Source: an uncultured Lachnospiraceae bacterium (GTDB taxonomy: Bacteria > Bacillota > Clostridia > Lachnospirales > Lachnospiraceae). From it: 13,254 bases of DNA. Position 1 is the first letter of the stretch, and each line of letters starts with the position of its first letter. Both the position numbers and the translations under genes were made by a program. The DNA lies in assembly GCA_937916415.1 (NCBI GenBank), contig CALGGH010000187.1, positions 1 through 13,254 on the forward strand. The letters run 5' to 3'. This document shows positions 1 to 7,311 of the stretch, in pieces. The notes under the pieces were generated by a model. It was given only the letters and a program-made list of their open reading frames with translations, searched no databases and was not told the origin of the DNA.

Positions 1-513
1 CGCAAGGCGCACGTGTGCCTGTCGGGCATTCATTCACAGCTTAACCAGAAGCGCATCAGGTACAACTGGCACGACACCGATACGAGTGAGCTGGAGGGCA
101 TACTTGCCCGCGGTGACAGACGGATCTGCGACCTGATACTTAGGGTGTATGAAAAAGGCGCCATCTTTGACGCCTGGACCGAGTATTTCAACTATGATAC
201 CTGGCTTGAGGCCATGGATGAGCTTGGGATCGACAGGACGTTCTACACAACAAGGGAGAGGGCTGACGATGAGATCTTTCCGTGGGATTTCATAGATGCC
301 GGGATACAAAAAAGCTTCCTGTTAAAGGAGTGGCACAGGGCTCGCGAGGGCGTGGTCACGCCAAACTGCCGGGATGCCTGCTCGGGATGCGGCGCCGCGA
401 GGTTTGGCTGCGGAATCTGTCTGACGGACAGGACGCATGTGCAGCATGAGACAGGCAGCAATAATGAATCATCCGTAGGAGAACCTGCGTCCTCGGAGGG
501 AAACGCGTCATGA
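1..513 (+). CDS. Radical SAM protein, TIGR03960 family, C-terminal part (5' truncated by window edge)
   Basis: The frame is open from the first base and ends at TGA 511-513, so only the last 170 residues are visible; the radical SAM CxxxCxxC core must lie upstream of the window. The visible part matches the C-terminal region of the large radical SAM family TIGR03960, recognisable by the WhxAreG-like segment followed by a cysteine-rich motif (NCRDACSGCGAARFGCGIC, about 361-420) that could bind metal or an extra cluster. The last 30 residues are low-complexity and polar. The stop overlaps the start of the next gene (ATGA), and TIGR03960/TIGR03936 pairs are typically adjacent or fused, which supports the call. 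The biochemical role of the family is unknown to me; a tRNA or rRNA modification role would be speculation. It is probably the promoter-proximal part of an operon running rightwards. Confidence 0.85.
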   Translation, partial: RKAHVCLSGIHSQLNQKRIRYNWHDTDTSELEGILARGDRRICDLILRVYEKGAIFDAWTEYFNYDTWLEAMDELGIDRTFYTTRERADDEIFPWDFIDAGIQKSFLLKEWHRAREGVVTPNCRDACSGCGAARFGCGICLTDRTHVQHETGSNNESSVGEPASSEGNAS

Positions 514-1268
514 AGCTCAGGGTGGCATTTAGCAAAAAAGGCCCGGTCAAATTCATCGGTCATCTGGATACACAGAGGTTTTTTCAGCGAGCGTTGAAAA
601 GGGCCGGCTGGGACGTGGCATATTCTCAGGGTTTTTCACCGCATCCTATCTTAAGCTTTGCGGCTCCTCTCGGCGTCGGACTCGAGAGCGATTCGGAAAT
701 TTTTGACATAGAAATGGTCACCGCAGGCAGTCGCGAGGACCTGATCGATTCCTTAAACGCCGCGTCATGTGAAGGATTTACGATCATTGACGTGCGTGTC
801 ATGGACGAGGGCACGGGAAATGCAATGGCGAGCGTGGCAGCAGCGTCATACACCGTGGATCTGGCCGGGGCGGAAGCTGCCGCACGTGAAGCAGCAGGGG
901 AATGCGGACAGGATGGCGATACTGCTCCTATGGCGGACGAGTTCCCGGATGAATGGCTGGATCAGGCCGTTGCCGAACTGAATGCAAAGACTGAGCTGAT
1001 CATCTCCAAGAAGACAAAAAAGAGCGAGCTTCAGGTTGACATAAAACCAGGAATATATGAACTTAAATCCACGAGGGATGGTCTCTACATGCTGGTGGAT
1101 GCTTCAAGCGGAGGCAACGTCAGGCCTGAACAGGTGACGGGCGCACTGTATGAGCTGGCCGGCAGGAAGGCACCCGACGTCAGGCTTAAGGTCACGCGCA
1201 ATCAGATTTACGGGAGGACGCCCGAAGGCGGGCTAAAGCCGCTTATCGAATTTGGACACGCATTTTGA
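510..1268 (+). CDS. TIGR03936 / DUF2344 radical SAM-linked protein
   Basis: This 252-residue protein begins with the signature of the radical SAM-linked family: MKLRVAFSKKGPVKFIGHLD, then RALKRAGWDVAYSQGFSPHP and a LGVGLES segment. The family has no radical SAM core itself and sits beside or fused to TIGR03960 proteins, as here, where ATG 510 overlaps the upstream stop by 4 bases. A good Shine-Dalgarno (GGAGGG, 495-500) lies 9 bases before the ATG. The middle (about residues 110-150) is an Ala/Glu/Asp-rich, probably flexible linker. The C-terminal half contains a second conserved block ending in VTRNQIYGRTPEG. Function is unknown; partnership with the upstream enzyme is inferred from gene order and family co-occurrence. 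Confidence 0.88.
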   Translation: MKLRVAFSKKGPVKFIGHLDTQRFFQRALKRAGWDVAYSQGFSPHPILSFAAPLGVGLESDSEIFDIEMVTAGSREDLIDSLNAASCEGFTIIDVRVMDEGTGNAMASVAAASYTVDLAGAEAAAREAAGECGQDGDTAPMADEFPDEWLDQAVAELNAKTELIISKKTKKSELQVDIKPGIYELKSTRDGLYMLVDASSGGNVRPEQVTGALYELAGRKAPDVRLKVTRNQIYGRTPEGGLKPLIEFGHAF

Positions 1269-1293
1269 CATGTCTGTGACATTTTGAACTAAA

Positions 1294-2499
1294 ATGAACG
1301 AACGTCATCACAACATGAACGAAAACGACCGGATAGTAATCACAACCGTATATGAGCGCAGGGCAGCTTTTTACCTTTCAGACGGGGATGCCGTGAGAAT
1401 ACAGGTGCTTGCCGATGAATCTTCCTTTTCGCTGGGCACCGTCGTCGTCGGACGGGTCAGGAAGATGCTCGAATCATCAGGAGCCTGCTTCCTGGACATA
1501 GGGGACGACAAGGATTACTTCATGCAGATACCCAGGGATCCGTCCTCGATCATTTTTACTGACGGCAGGGAGCACGTGTGCGTAAAGCCCGAGGATCAGA
1601 TGCTCGTGCAGGTAAGCTCCGAGGAAGTGAAGCTTAAGGCTCCGTGCGTTACGCACAAGATAACCCTCAGGTCCAGGTATGCCGTCATAGGGCCCGGCAA
1701 GGGAGTGTCTTTTTCGGGAAAGATCGGTCCCGCTACAAAAAAGAATATTATTTTACCCGCAAACATAAATACATTTGCCTCAAAATATCATATAATTATA
1801 AGGACTGAAGCCGGCAGCCTCAGCGACATGGGACCGGTGGCAGACGACCTCGCGAGGCTTGATGAGGAATACTCATCGCTGATCCAAAGGGCATCGTGCG
1901 CTTCGGTAAGGAGCATTTTGCACCGTGAAAGCACCGGCGTGAGCGCCCTGATGGACGAATGGCTTAAATTCGGCGCGAGCGAAGTGGTCACCGACATTGG
2001 GGAATATGCTGACGAGCTTGGTCAGATGCTGAAAAACAGGGGCGTAAACCTAAAACTTTATGCCGACCCTGATTTTCCCGCATGCAAGATGTATAAATTG
2101 GAGTCGGCGATCGACAATGCGCTTGCCAGGCGCGTCTACCTGCACGGAGGGGGCTTCCTGGTCATTGAGCAGGGCGAAACCCTGTGCGCGATAGACGTGA
2201 ACTCGGGTCACCGGATCCGCGGCGACAAGGAAGAAATGTCATACAGGATCAACTTAGATGCCGCGGAGGAGATCAGCAGGCAGCTCAGGCTCCGCAACAT
2301 AAGCGGCATGATACTCATAGACTTCATTAACCTCAAGGATCCCGGACACATGGATGACCTGATCGCGAAGCTTAGAGGCCACGTCAGAAAGGACGACGTT
2401 CAGTGCAGGTACGTGGACGTCACGGGGCTCGGACTGATTGAACTGACACGCAAGAGGGTAAGAAAAAGCATATCGGAACAATGGAAAGCGTCAAATTAA
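1294..2499 (+). CDS. rng: Ribonuclease E/G family endoribonuclease, short form without visible Zn-link
   Basis: At 401 residues this is a compact RNase E/G, expected to cleave single-stranded RNA in mRNA decay and rRNA processing. Residues about 35-125 form the S1 domain. IIIRTEAG (168-174) matches the 5'-monophosphate sensor, with R170 and T171 at the positions of E. coli RNase E R169/T170. The catalytic aspartates are D301 in AIDVNSG and D343 in LIDFINL, matching D303/D346. GLGLIELTRKRVRKS (378-392) matches the end of the DNase I-like fold. The protein stops about 10 residues later and I find no CPxC-type Zn-link, which in the longer enzymes holds the dimer together. The start is ATG 1294, fixed by an in-frame TGA at 1285; ATG 1315 is an alternative, and neither has a clear ribosome binding site. 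The product could equally be named RNase E. Confidence 0.9.
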   Translation: MNERHHNMNENDRIVITTVYERRAAFYLSDGDAVRIQVLADESSFSLGTVVVGRVRKMLESSGACFLDIGDDKDYFMQIPRDPSSIIFTDGREHVCVKPEDQMLVQVSSEEVKLKAPCVTHKITLRSRYAVIGPGKGVSFSGKIGPATKKNIILPANINTFASKYHIIIRTEAGSLSDMGPVADDLARLDEEYSSLIQRASCASVRSILHRESTGVSALMDEWLKFGASEVVTDIGEYADELGQMLKNRGVNLKLYADPDFPACKMYKLESAIDNALARRVYLHGGGFLVIEQGETLCAIDVNSGHRIRGDKEEMSYRINLDAAEEISRQLRLRNISGMILIDFINLKDPGHMDDLIAKLRGHVRKDDVQCRYVDVTGLGLIELTRKRVRKSISEQWKASN

Positions 2500-3050
2500 T
2501 AGACTTTAAGAAGATCAAGGACGGCAAATACCTTAAGAATTACGAGCTGCATTATACCAACAAGCTAGGGCATGACAAGACTTATGAGATCGTGTCATAC
2601 AGGGACTTAGAATCCATCGATGACATAGGATCTCACGTCGGTGGCGTCGTGATCGCCGGCCTGCATGAAGGGAAGCTTCTGTTGCTGCGTGAATTCAGGA
2701 TGGGAGTCAACCGTTTCGTGTACAATCTCTGCGCTGGCAGGAGGGAATACGGAGAGAGCATTGAGGACTGTGCCGCCAGGGAACTGTACGAGGAAACCGG
2801 GCTTTCGCTTAAGCGGATCGTGGAAACGTTCAGGCCGGCCTATGGGGCGCTGACGTTGTCTGATGCGGCCAATCAGCTCGTGATCGCCGAACTTGAGGGC
2901 GAGATATCGGACCATACGGAGGAAGACGAACTGATAGAGGCCGGTTTTTATGATAAAGAACAGGTGCAGAGGCTTTTGGAGGAAGAACCTTTTTCTTCCA
3001 GGGCACAATTCGTCGCATATTCTTTTACGAAGGGGCTTTTTGATCAGTAA
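2481..3050 (+). CDS. Nudix hydrolase, ADP-ribose pyrophosphatase-like
   Basis: A 189-residue Nudix enzyme with a perfect Nudix box (GX5EX7REUXEEXGU) at residues 86-108: G86, E92, then RELYEETGL at 100-108, with E104/E105 as metal ligands. The N-terminal strand-rich part (YELHYTNKLG, TYEIVSYRDLES) and LLLLREFRMGVN resemble the ADP-ribose/NDP-sugar pyrophosphatase branch (NudF/YqkG-like), so a likely reaction is ADP-ribose to AMP plus ribose 5-phosphate. Substrate choice cannot be fixed from the motif. The ATG lies 19 bases inside the end of the RNase E/G gene with only a weak ribosome binding site, suggesting translational coupling. It acts in the cytoplasm; no signal peptide or membrane segment is present. 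Nudix genes are not a fixed part of this ribosomal block, so this looks like a lineage-specific addition. Confidence 0.88.
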   Translation: MESVKLIDFKKIKDGKYLKNYELHYTNKLGHDKTYEIVSYRDLESIDDIGSHVGGVVIAGLHEGKLLLLREFRMGVNRFVYNLCAGRREYGESIEDCAARELYEETGLSLKRIVETFRPAYGALTLSDAANQLVIAELEGEISDHTEEDELIEAGFYDKEQVQRLLEEEPFSSRAQFVAYSFTKGLFDQ

Positions 3051-3090
3051 TCAGGTCAGTTGAGTTTGATCAAAGGACAGGTGGAGAAAC

Positions 3091-3942
3091 GTGAACAGCA
3101 GAAAAATCGGAGTGATGGCATCGATCAATCTTGATTCGGTGCTTACCCATGATCTTTTTTCCAAGATCCTGGACAGTTTCAAATCATATTGCGAGCAGAA
3201 CGGATACGTGCTGGTATTCATTAACAGCACTGAAAAATACCTGGTCAAGCATGACGTGGTGGATCAGGTGACCGGACAGGGACTTGACGGCCTGCTCCTG
3301 ATCACGGGAGATTATGACACTCCTGACATCCTGCCGGTATTCGGCGCGGGATTTCCCGTCGTCACCATAGACTGTCAGCGCGACGGCGCCGTCAGCATCA
3401 TGTCCGACAATGACAACGGCATCAAGACGCTGACTGAATACGTCATCAACGAAAGAAAGCACCGACGGCTCGGATACATCTCAGGCGACGCGGACAGCGT
3501 CGTGGCACAGGCCAGGCTTAAGAATTTCATCTCCACCTGCGAAAGGCTTGGAGTTGAAATCGGACGCGAATATATCTGCGAATCCAGGTTCAGGGACGTC
3601 AGGCTCGTGGCCAGGCGGACGGAGGAACTGCTTAATCTTGACGTTCCTCCCACCTGTATCTTTTTCCCGGATGACTTTGCCGCAATAGGCGGCATCAACG
3701 TCATCCGCAACCGCGGACTTGACGTGCCAAAGGACATATCATACTGCGGATATGACGGAGTCAGCCTCGTCAGTCTCTTTGATCCCCAGATATGCACCGT
3801 CATGCAGGACACCGAGGCCATGGGACATACGGCCGCAAAGCAGATGCTCCGCATGATCGAAAACAATGAGACCGGCCATGGAGAGGAAATCGTGATCCCT
3901 ACCAGGATACAGTATGGCCATACGGTTAGCCAGCTGCATTAG
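3091..3942 (+). CDS. LacI-type (PBP1 fold) ligand-binding protein lacking a DNA-binding domain
   Basis: The 283-residue product begins directly with the first strand of a LacI/PurR-type effector-binding domain (RKIGVMASINLDS) and shows its usual landmarks: a GYVLVFINS strand, GLDGLLLITGD, FPVVTIDC, RKHRRLGYISGD (about 122-133), PTCIFFPDDFAAIGGINVIR (about 190-210) and LDVPKDISYCGYDG. The roughly 60-residue HTH and hinge that normally precede this are absent: only 40 non-coding bases separate it from the Nudix stop. There is no signal peptide or TM segment, so it should be cytoplasmic. GTG 3091 is the start, with AGGTGGAG at 3078-3085. The hybrid kinase starts 8 bases after its stop, suggesting a partner role: binding a sugar or nucleoside ligand and modulating the kinase. 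The ligand is unknown. A regulator that lost its HTH is the alternative. Confidence 0.8.
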   Translation: MNSRKIGVMASINLDSVLTHDLFSKILDSFKSYCEQNGYVLVFINSTEKYLVKHDVVDQVTGQGLDGLLLITGDYDTPDILPVFGAGFPVVTIDCQRDGAVSIMSDNDNGIKTLTEYVINERKHRRLGYISGDADSVVAQARLKNFISTCERLGVEIGREYICESRFRDVRLVARRTEELLNLDVPPTCIFFPDDFAAIGGINVIRNRGLDVPKDISYCGYDGVSLVSLFDPQICTVMQDTEAMGHTAAKQMLRMIENNETGHGEEIVIPTRIQYGHTVSQLH

Positions 3943-3949
3943 GAGAAGT

Positions 3950-6900
3950 ATGACTACCATTCTTTCTGTAATTATCATAGTGCTGTGCATGGTCGGAATG
4001 ATACCTTATCTGCTCATTTCCAGGGGCAAGCATCCACTGCTCAACAACGCTCTCAAGCTCCTTTATGCCAACGCAGTCATGACGATGTTCGCCGCCGCAC
4101 TGCTTACCCTGCAGCGAGACGAAAAGGGCATGCTGATCATGTATACCGCCTATTACGTATTCTATGCTGCCATGATGCTGGCCTTCACCCGTTTTGCCTA
4201 CGTGTTCTGCATGAACAAGACGAGGGACGTATTTTCGTCTCCCTCGACGTACGGGACGTGCCTGATCGTTCTTCTGCTGATATTCAACCTGTCATCCAAA
4301 AACCTGTTTACGGTCAGAATGGATGATTTTGCCGGAACCGCCTTTCCGGTCTCCGTTCACAGAGACCTGTTTTTCCTGTACTACATGTTCATGGTTCTTG
4401 AGGTTGCGATATCGGTAGTATACCTGATAAACGACCTGATCAGGACCGCGAAGCTGTACCGGACCAGATACGTGGTGCTGCTTGGACTCGTGCTTTTCCA
4501 TACGGGGATGGAGTATTACAGTAGCGTGCATTCCATTCCCGCAGCCGTTAAGAGCCTGTTCATTTTGCCCGAGATGATCGTGATGGTGTACCTGTGTACG
4601 TATTATTCCCAAAAAACGCTCATGGGCAGCGTGCTGAGGTTTGCCGTTGACAATCAGGCAGACGGGCTGATGATCTATGACGAGAACGATTATCTGATAT
4701 ACTCCAATGCAAAGATGGCGCAGCTGTTTGATGAGACCGAAATGTCAGGACTCCAGAAGGCCAGGGCCATGAAGGAATGGGTGGAAGCCGATGATGATGA
4801 TGATGAGGAAGCTGACGGCAGCATCGTGAGCGAACGCGGGCTGAAGAAAATACGGGTCGATGACAAGACGCGGTATTTTAAGGTTTCTTCTCACCAGTTC
4901 AGGGAAGATGATGCCTACATAGGATCGAGCTTTACGTTCCAGGACGTGACGGAATCCGTCGAGAGGATCGAACTCATGGAGAGGGCCAACGAGGAGCTTA
5001 CCCAGGCGGCTCACATGAAGTCGGATTTCCTGGCCAACATGAGCCACGAGATCCGTACTCCGATGAATGCCGTGATCGGCCTGGCGGAGATGTCGCTAAG
5101 GGAGGAAATGACCGATCAGGCCCGCGATTACATTTCACAGATCAAGTCATCCGGACGCGGACTTCTTAACATCATAAATGACATTTTGGACTTCTCCAAG
5201 ATAGAATCCGGCAAGATGGACATCATCCCGGAGCCTTATGAGCCCTTCAGCGAATTCAACGACGTGGCCAACACCCTGGTCAACAGGATCGGAGACAAGC
5301 CCATAGAGCTGACGATCGAAGAAAATCCGAACATTCCCTGCAGGCTGGAGGGTGACGTGCTGCGAATCCGGCAGATTCTGATCAACCTGGCCAATAATGC
5401 CATCAAGTTTACTGAGAGGGGACGCGTTCAGATCGTTTGCGATTATGATCCGGTCTCCGAAGATGAGATCCTGCTTAGCTTTCACGTGATGGATACGGGC
5501 AGGGGCATACGGCCTGAGGACCTAAAGAAGCTTTTCGTTTCGTTCCAGCAGGTTGATTCCAAGCGTAACAGGGCAATCGAGGGAACGGGCTTAGGCCTCG
5601 CCATCTCCAAGTCACTCGTCGAGGCCATGGGTGGCAGGATAGGCGTGGAAAGTGAATACGGCAAGGGTTCCGATTTCTATTTTTCCATCCCCCAAAAGAT
5701 CATCGATCCCATTCCGTCAGTCAGCGTGGAGGATCCGGAGTCCATATTTGCATTCGGCATGTTCAAACGCAAGTACGTCGCTCGCAGGTTTTTCATCGAT
5801 TCCAGCAGGATGGGCGTATATTCCGCCGTTCTGCGTTATTTTGCTGATTATGATGAGACTTGCAGGCTGTATGAGGACAGGCTGGAGGGCAAGCGCAGGT
5901 TCCTGTTCTTTGAGGAGCCCGATTACAATGAAGAGGTCAGGGACATCCTGCGCAGCGATCCTGAGCTTACCGGCATAATGATAATAGAATTCACGTCGTC
6001 CACTAAGCCAGACCTGAATAACCTGAGGATCATCAAGAAACCTTTTTCCACCGCGACCATCGCGATGGCTCTCAATTCGCAGGAGATCAGGTTTGAGTCC
6101 GGCGAAGGGCAGCCCTTCATCGGCGATTTCACGGCTCCGGATGCTGAAATACTGATCGTTGACGACAATCCCGTCAACCTGACCGTGGCAGAGGGATTGC
6201 TTGAGCCCCTCAAGATGAAGGTGACATGTGCTCCGTCCGGCAAGGCTGCCCTGGAAAGGCTTGAAGAACGTCCCTATGACATCGTGTTCATGGATCACAT
6301 GATGCCCGAACTGGACGGCGTGGAGACGACGCACATCATCAGGCGCCTGCATCCCGAACTGGATTCGATGCCCATAATCGCGCTGACGGCCAATGCAATA
6401 GGCGGAGCCAAGGAATTCTTTCTGAGGGAAGGCATGCAGGATTTCGTGCCCAAGCCGATAGAGATCAGGGACATCATGGTCAAGGTAAAGAAATGGCTTC
6501 CTGAGGAAAAGATCCAGAAGGGCACCAGCGTGGTTGAAGCGGGCAGCATTACGGAAAAGGAAAACATGAAACCGGACATACCGGAACTGGACGTGGATGC
6601 AGCCATTGCCATGGTCGGCACGCCCAGGCTTTATTACAAGATACTGAAGGAATACTACAAGAACGTTTCCGCGAATCACGAACAGCTTCAGACCGCCTTT
6701 GCCAACGAAGACTGGGAAAACTATACGATCAAGGTACATGCCCTGAAGAGCTCATCCAAGCAGATAGGCGCGATGGAACTGTCCGAGAAGGCCGCTGCAC
6801 TGGAGGCTGCGGGCAAGTCCGGTGACGTGGAGTACATAAAGGCCAATTCGGCGGAGACCCTGGACAAGTACGCGGCCCTGAAGGGACTGTTACGGGAATA

Positions 6901-7156
6901 CTGTGAGGATGAAGAAGCAGCTGCTCCCAAGGCTCTCATTGAAAAGGACGTGCTCGACGAATTGATGAGGCGTGCCATCACGGCCAGCGACGACCTGGAC
7001 ATGGATGCGATGGAAGGGCTCGTTGAGGAGCTGGGCAAATACTCATTTGACGAGGAAATCTCCGAAAGCATGGGTGAATTCCTCGAATCGGCTGAGATGA
7101 TGGACGTGTTCACCTGCAGGGAGATAGCCGAAAAGATACTGCAGGGAGAGCCTTAA
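3950..7156 (+). CDS. Seven-TM hybrid sensor histidine kinase with PAS, degenerate receiver, receiver and Hpt
   Basis: This 1068-residue phosphorelay kinase begins with seven hydrophobic segments (about 4-24, 33-54, 60-87, 101-115, 136-160, 172-190, 199-219). Next come a PAS-like domain (about 228-335) with an acidic run at 280-287, and HisKA with phospho-acceptor H366 in MSHEIRTPMN. The HATPase has N482/N483, DTGRGI from D515 and GTGLG at 545-549. A degenerate receiver-like segment (about 597-715) keeps KKPF but has FFEEPD at the phosphorylation strand. The intact receiver has D738/D739, phospho-acceptor D782, T813 and K835. The Hpt domain has H930 in HALKSSS. A helical acidic tail of about 80 residues follows. 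ATG 3950 is preferred over ATG 3914, which lies inside the upstream gene, because AGGAG (3941-3945) precedes it. The signal and the downstream response regulator are unknown; none is encoded here. Confidence 0.9.
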   Translation: MTTILSVIIIVLCMVGMIPYLLISRGKHPLLNNALKLLYANAVMTMFAAALLTLQRDEKGMLIMYTAYYVFYAAMMLAFTRFAYVFCMNKTRDVFSSPSTYGTCLIVLLLIFNLSSKNLFTVRMDDFAGTAFPVSVHRDLFFLYYMFMVLEVAISVVYLINDLIRTAKLYRTRYVVLLGLVLFHTGMEYYSSVHSIPAAVKSLFILPEMIVMVYLCTYYSQKTLMGSVLRFAVDNQADGLMIYDENDYLIYSNAKMAQLFDETEMSGLQKARAMKEWVEADDDDDEEADGSIVSERGLKKIRVDDKTRYFKVSSHQFREDDAYIGSSFTFQDVTESVERIELMERANEELTQAAHMKSDFLANMSHEIRTPMNAVIGLAEMSLREEMTDQARDYISQIKSSGRGLLNIINDILDFSKIESGKMDIIPEPYEPFSEFNDVANTLVNRIGDKPIELTIEENPNIPCRLEGDVLRIRQILINLANNAIKFTERGRVQIVCDYDPVSEDEILLSFHVMDTGRGIRPEDLKKLFVSFQQVDSKRNRAIEGTGLGLAISKSLVEAMGGRIGVESEYGKGSDFYFSIPQKIIDPIPSVSVEDPESIFAFGMFKRKYVARRFFIDSSRMGVYSAVLRYFADYDETCRLYEDRLEGKRRFLFFEEPDYNEEVRDILRSDPELTGIMIIEFTSSTKPDLNNLRIIKKPFSTATIAMALNSQEIRFESGEGQPFIGDFTAPDAEILIVDDNPVNLTVAEGLLEPLKMKVTCAPSGKAALERLEERPYDIVFMDHMMPELDGVETTHIIRRLHPELDSMPIIALTANAIGGAKEFFLREGMQDFVPKPIEIRDIMVKVKKWLPEEKIQKGTSVVEAGSITEKENMKPDIPELDVDAAIAMVGTPRLYYKILKEYYKNVSANHEQLQTAFANEDWENYTIKVHALKSSSKQIGAMELSEKAAALEAAGKSGDVEYIKANSAETLDKYAALKGLLREYCEDEEAAAPKALIEKDVLDELMRRAITASDDLDMDAMEGLVEELGKYSFDEEISESMGEFLESAEMMDVFTCREIAEKILQGEP
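4790..4804 (+). repeat. Five tandem GAT triplets inside the hybrid kinase gene
   Basis: GAT is repeated five times in frame, followed by GAG GAA, giving an acidic Asp/Glu run in the PAS-like region. It could change length by triplet slippage without breaking the frame. Confidence 0.9.
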
Positions 7157-7195
7157 TAAACTGCCTTAATAAACTGCCGGGAGAGCCTTAATAAA
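7139..7195 (+). repeat. Imperfect three-copy repeat at the end of the hybrid kinase gene
   Basis: Two 22-base copies (7139-7160 and 7174-7195, one mismatch) flank a 13-base copy (7161-7173) that lacks the internal 9 bases. Each copy ends in CCTTAATAAA. The first contains the kinase stop codon at 7154-7156. The three TAATAA stops fall in three different reading frames. It looks like a local duplication; no hairpin or T-run suggests a terminator here. Confidence 0.9.
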
Positions 7196-7198
7196 CCC

Positions 7199-7228
7199 TT
7201 GACAAGAAGGCTGATGATAATATATCAT
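7199..7228 (+). promoter_or_regulatory. Promoter of the rplU-prp-rpmA operon
   Basis: A perfect -35 hexamer TTGACA (7199-7204) is followed after 18 bases by TATCAT (7223-7228); TATATC at 7221-7226 with a 16-base spacer is an alternative -10. Transcription would begin near 7235, leaving a leader of roughly 75 bases before rplU. The strong promoter gives the ribosomal genes expression independent of the upstream kinase. Confidence 0.75.
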
Positions 7229-7231
7229 GTT

Positions 7232-7298
7232 AAAGTATGCCGCTTGACGAGGTATAAGCGCGGTTTTCCGCCACCATAGTCAGCGAGATTAGTAGGAC
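7232..7298 (+). ncRNA. Probable ribosomal protein L21 leader (cis-regulatory)
   Basis: The stretch between the predicted transcription start and the rplU ribosome binding site is where Firmicutes carry the L21 leader motif, an autoregulatory element thought to bind L21. Two small helices can be drawn: CGCTT 7241-7245 with AAGCG 7256-7260, and GCGG 7260-7263 with CCGC 7268-7271 around a TTTT loop. They compete only at base 7260. I assign it mainly from position; the sequence match was not tested against the covariance model. Confidence 0.45.
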
Positions 7299-7311
7299 AG
7301 GAGGAAAAATC

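Noticed and set aside
2981..2999. 7-bp inverted repeat GGAAGAA/TTCTTCC near the end of the Nudix gene
   Set aside because: It lies in coding sequence and is not followed by a T-run; the T's are in the loop and right arm, so it is not a terminator.
3914..3949. Start of the hybrid kinase at ATG 3914
   Set aside because: It lies within the LacI-type gene with no ribosome binding site; AGGAG at 3941-3945 points to ATG 3950, which leads straight into the first TM segment.
5717..6739. 340-residue open frame on the minus strand inside the hybrid kinase gene
   Set aside because: It lies fully opposite clearly coding receiver and Hpt sequence, is rich in His/Arg/Gly with no recognisable domain, and has no supporting start context.
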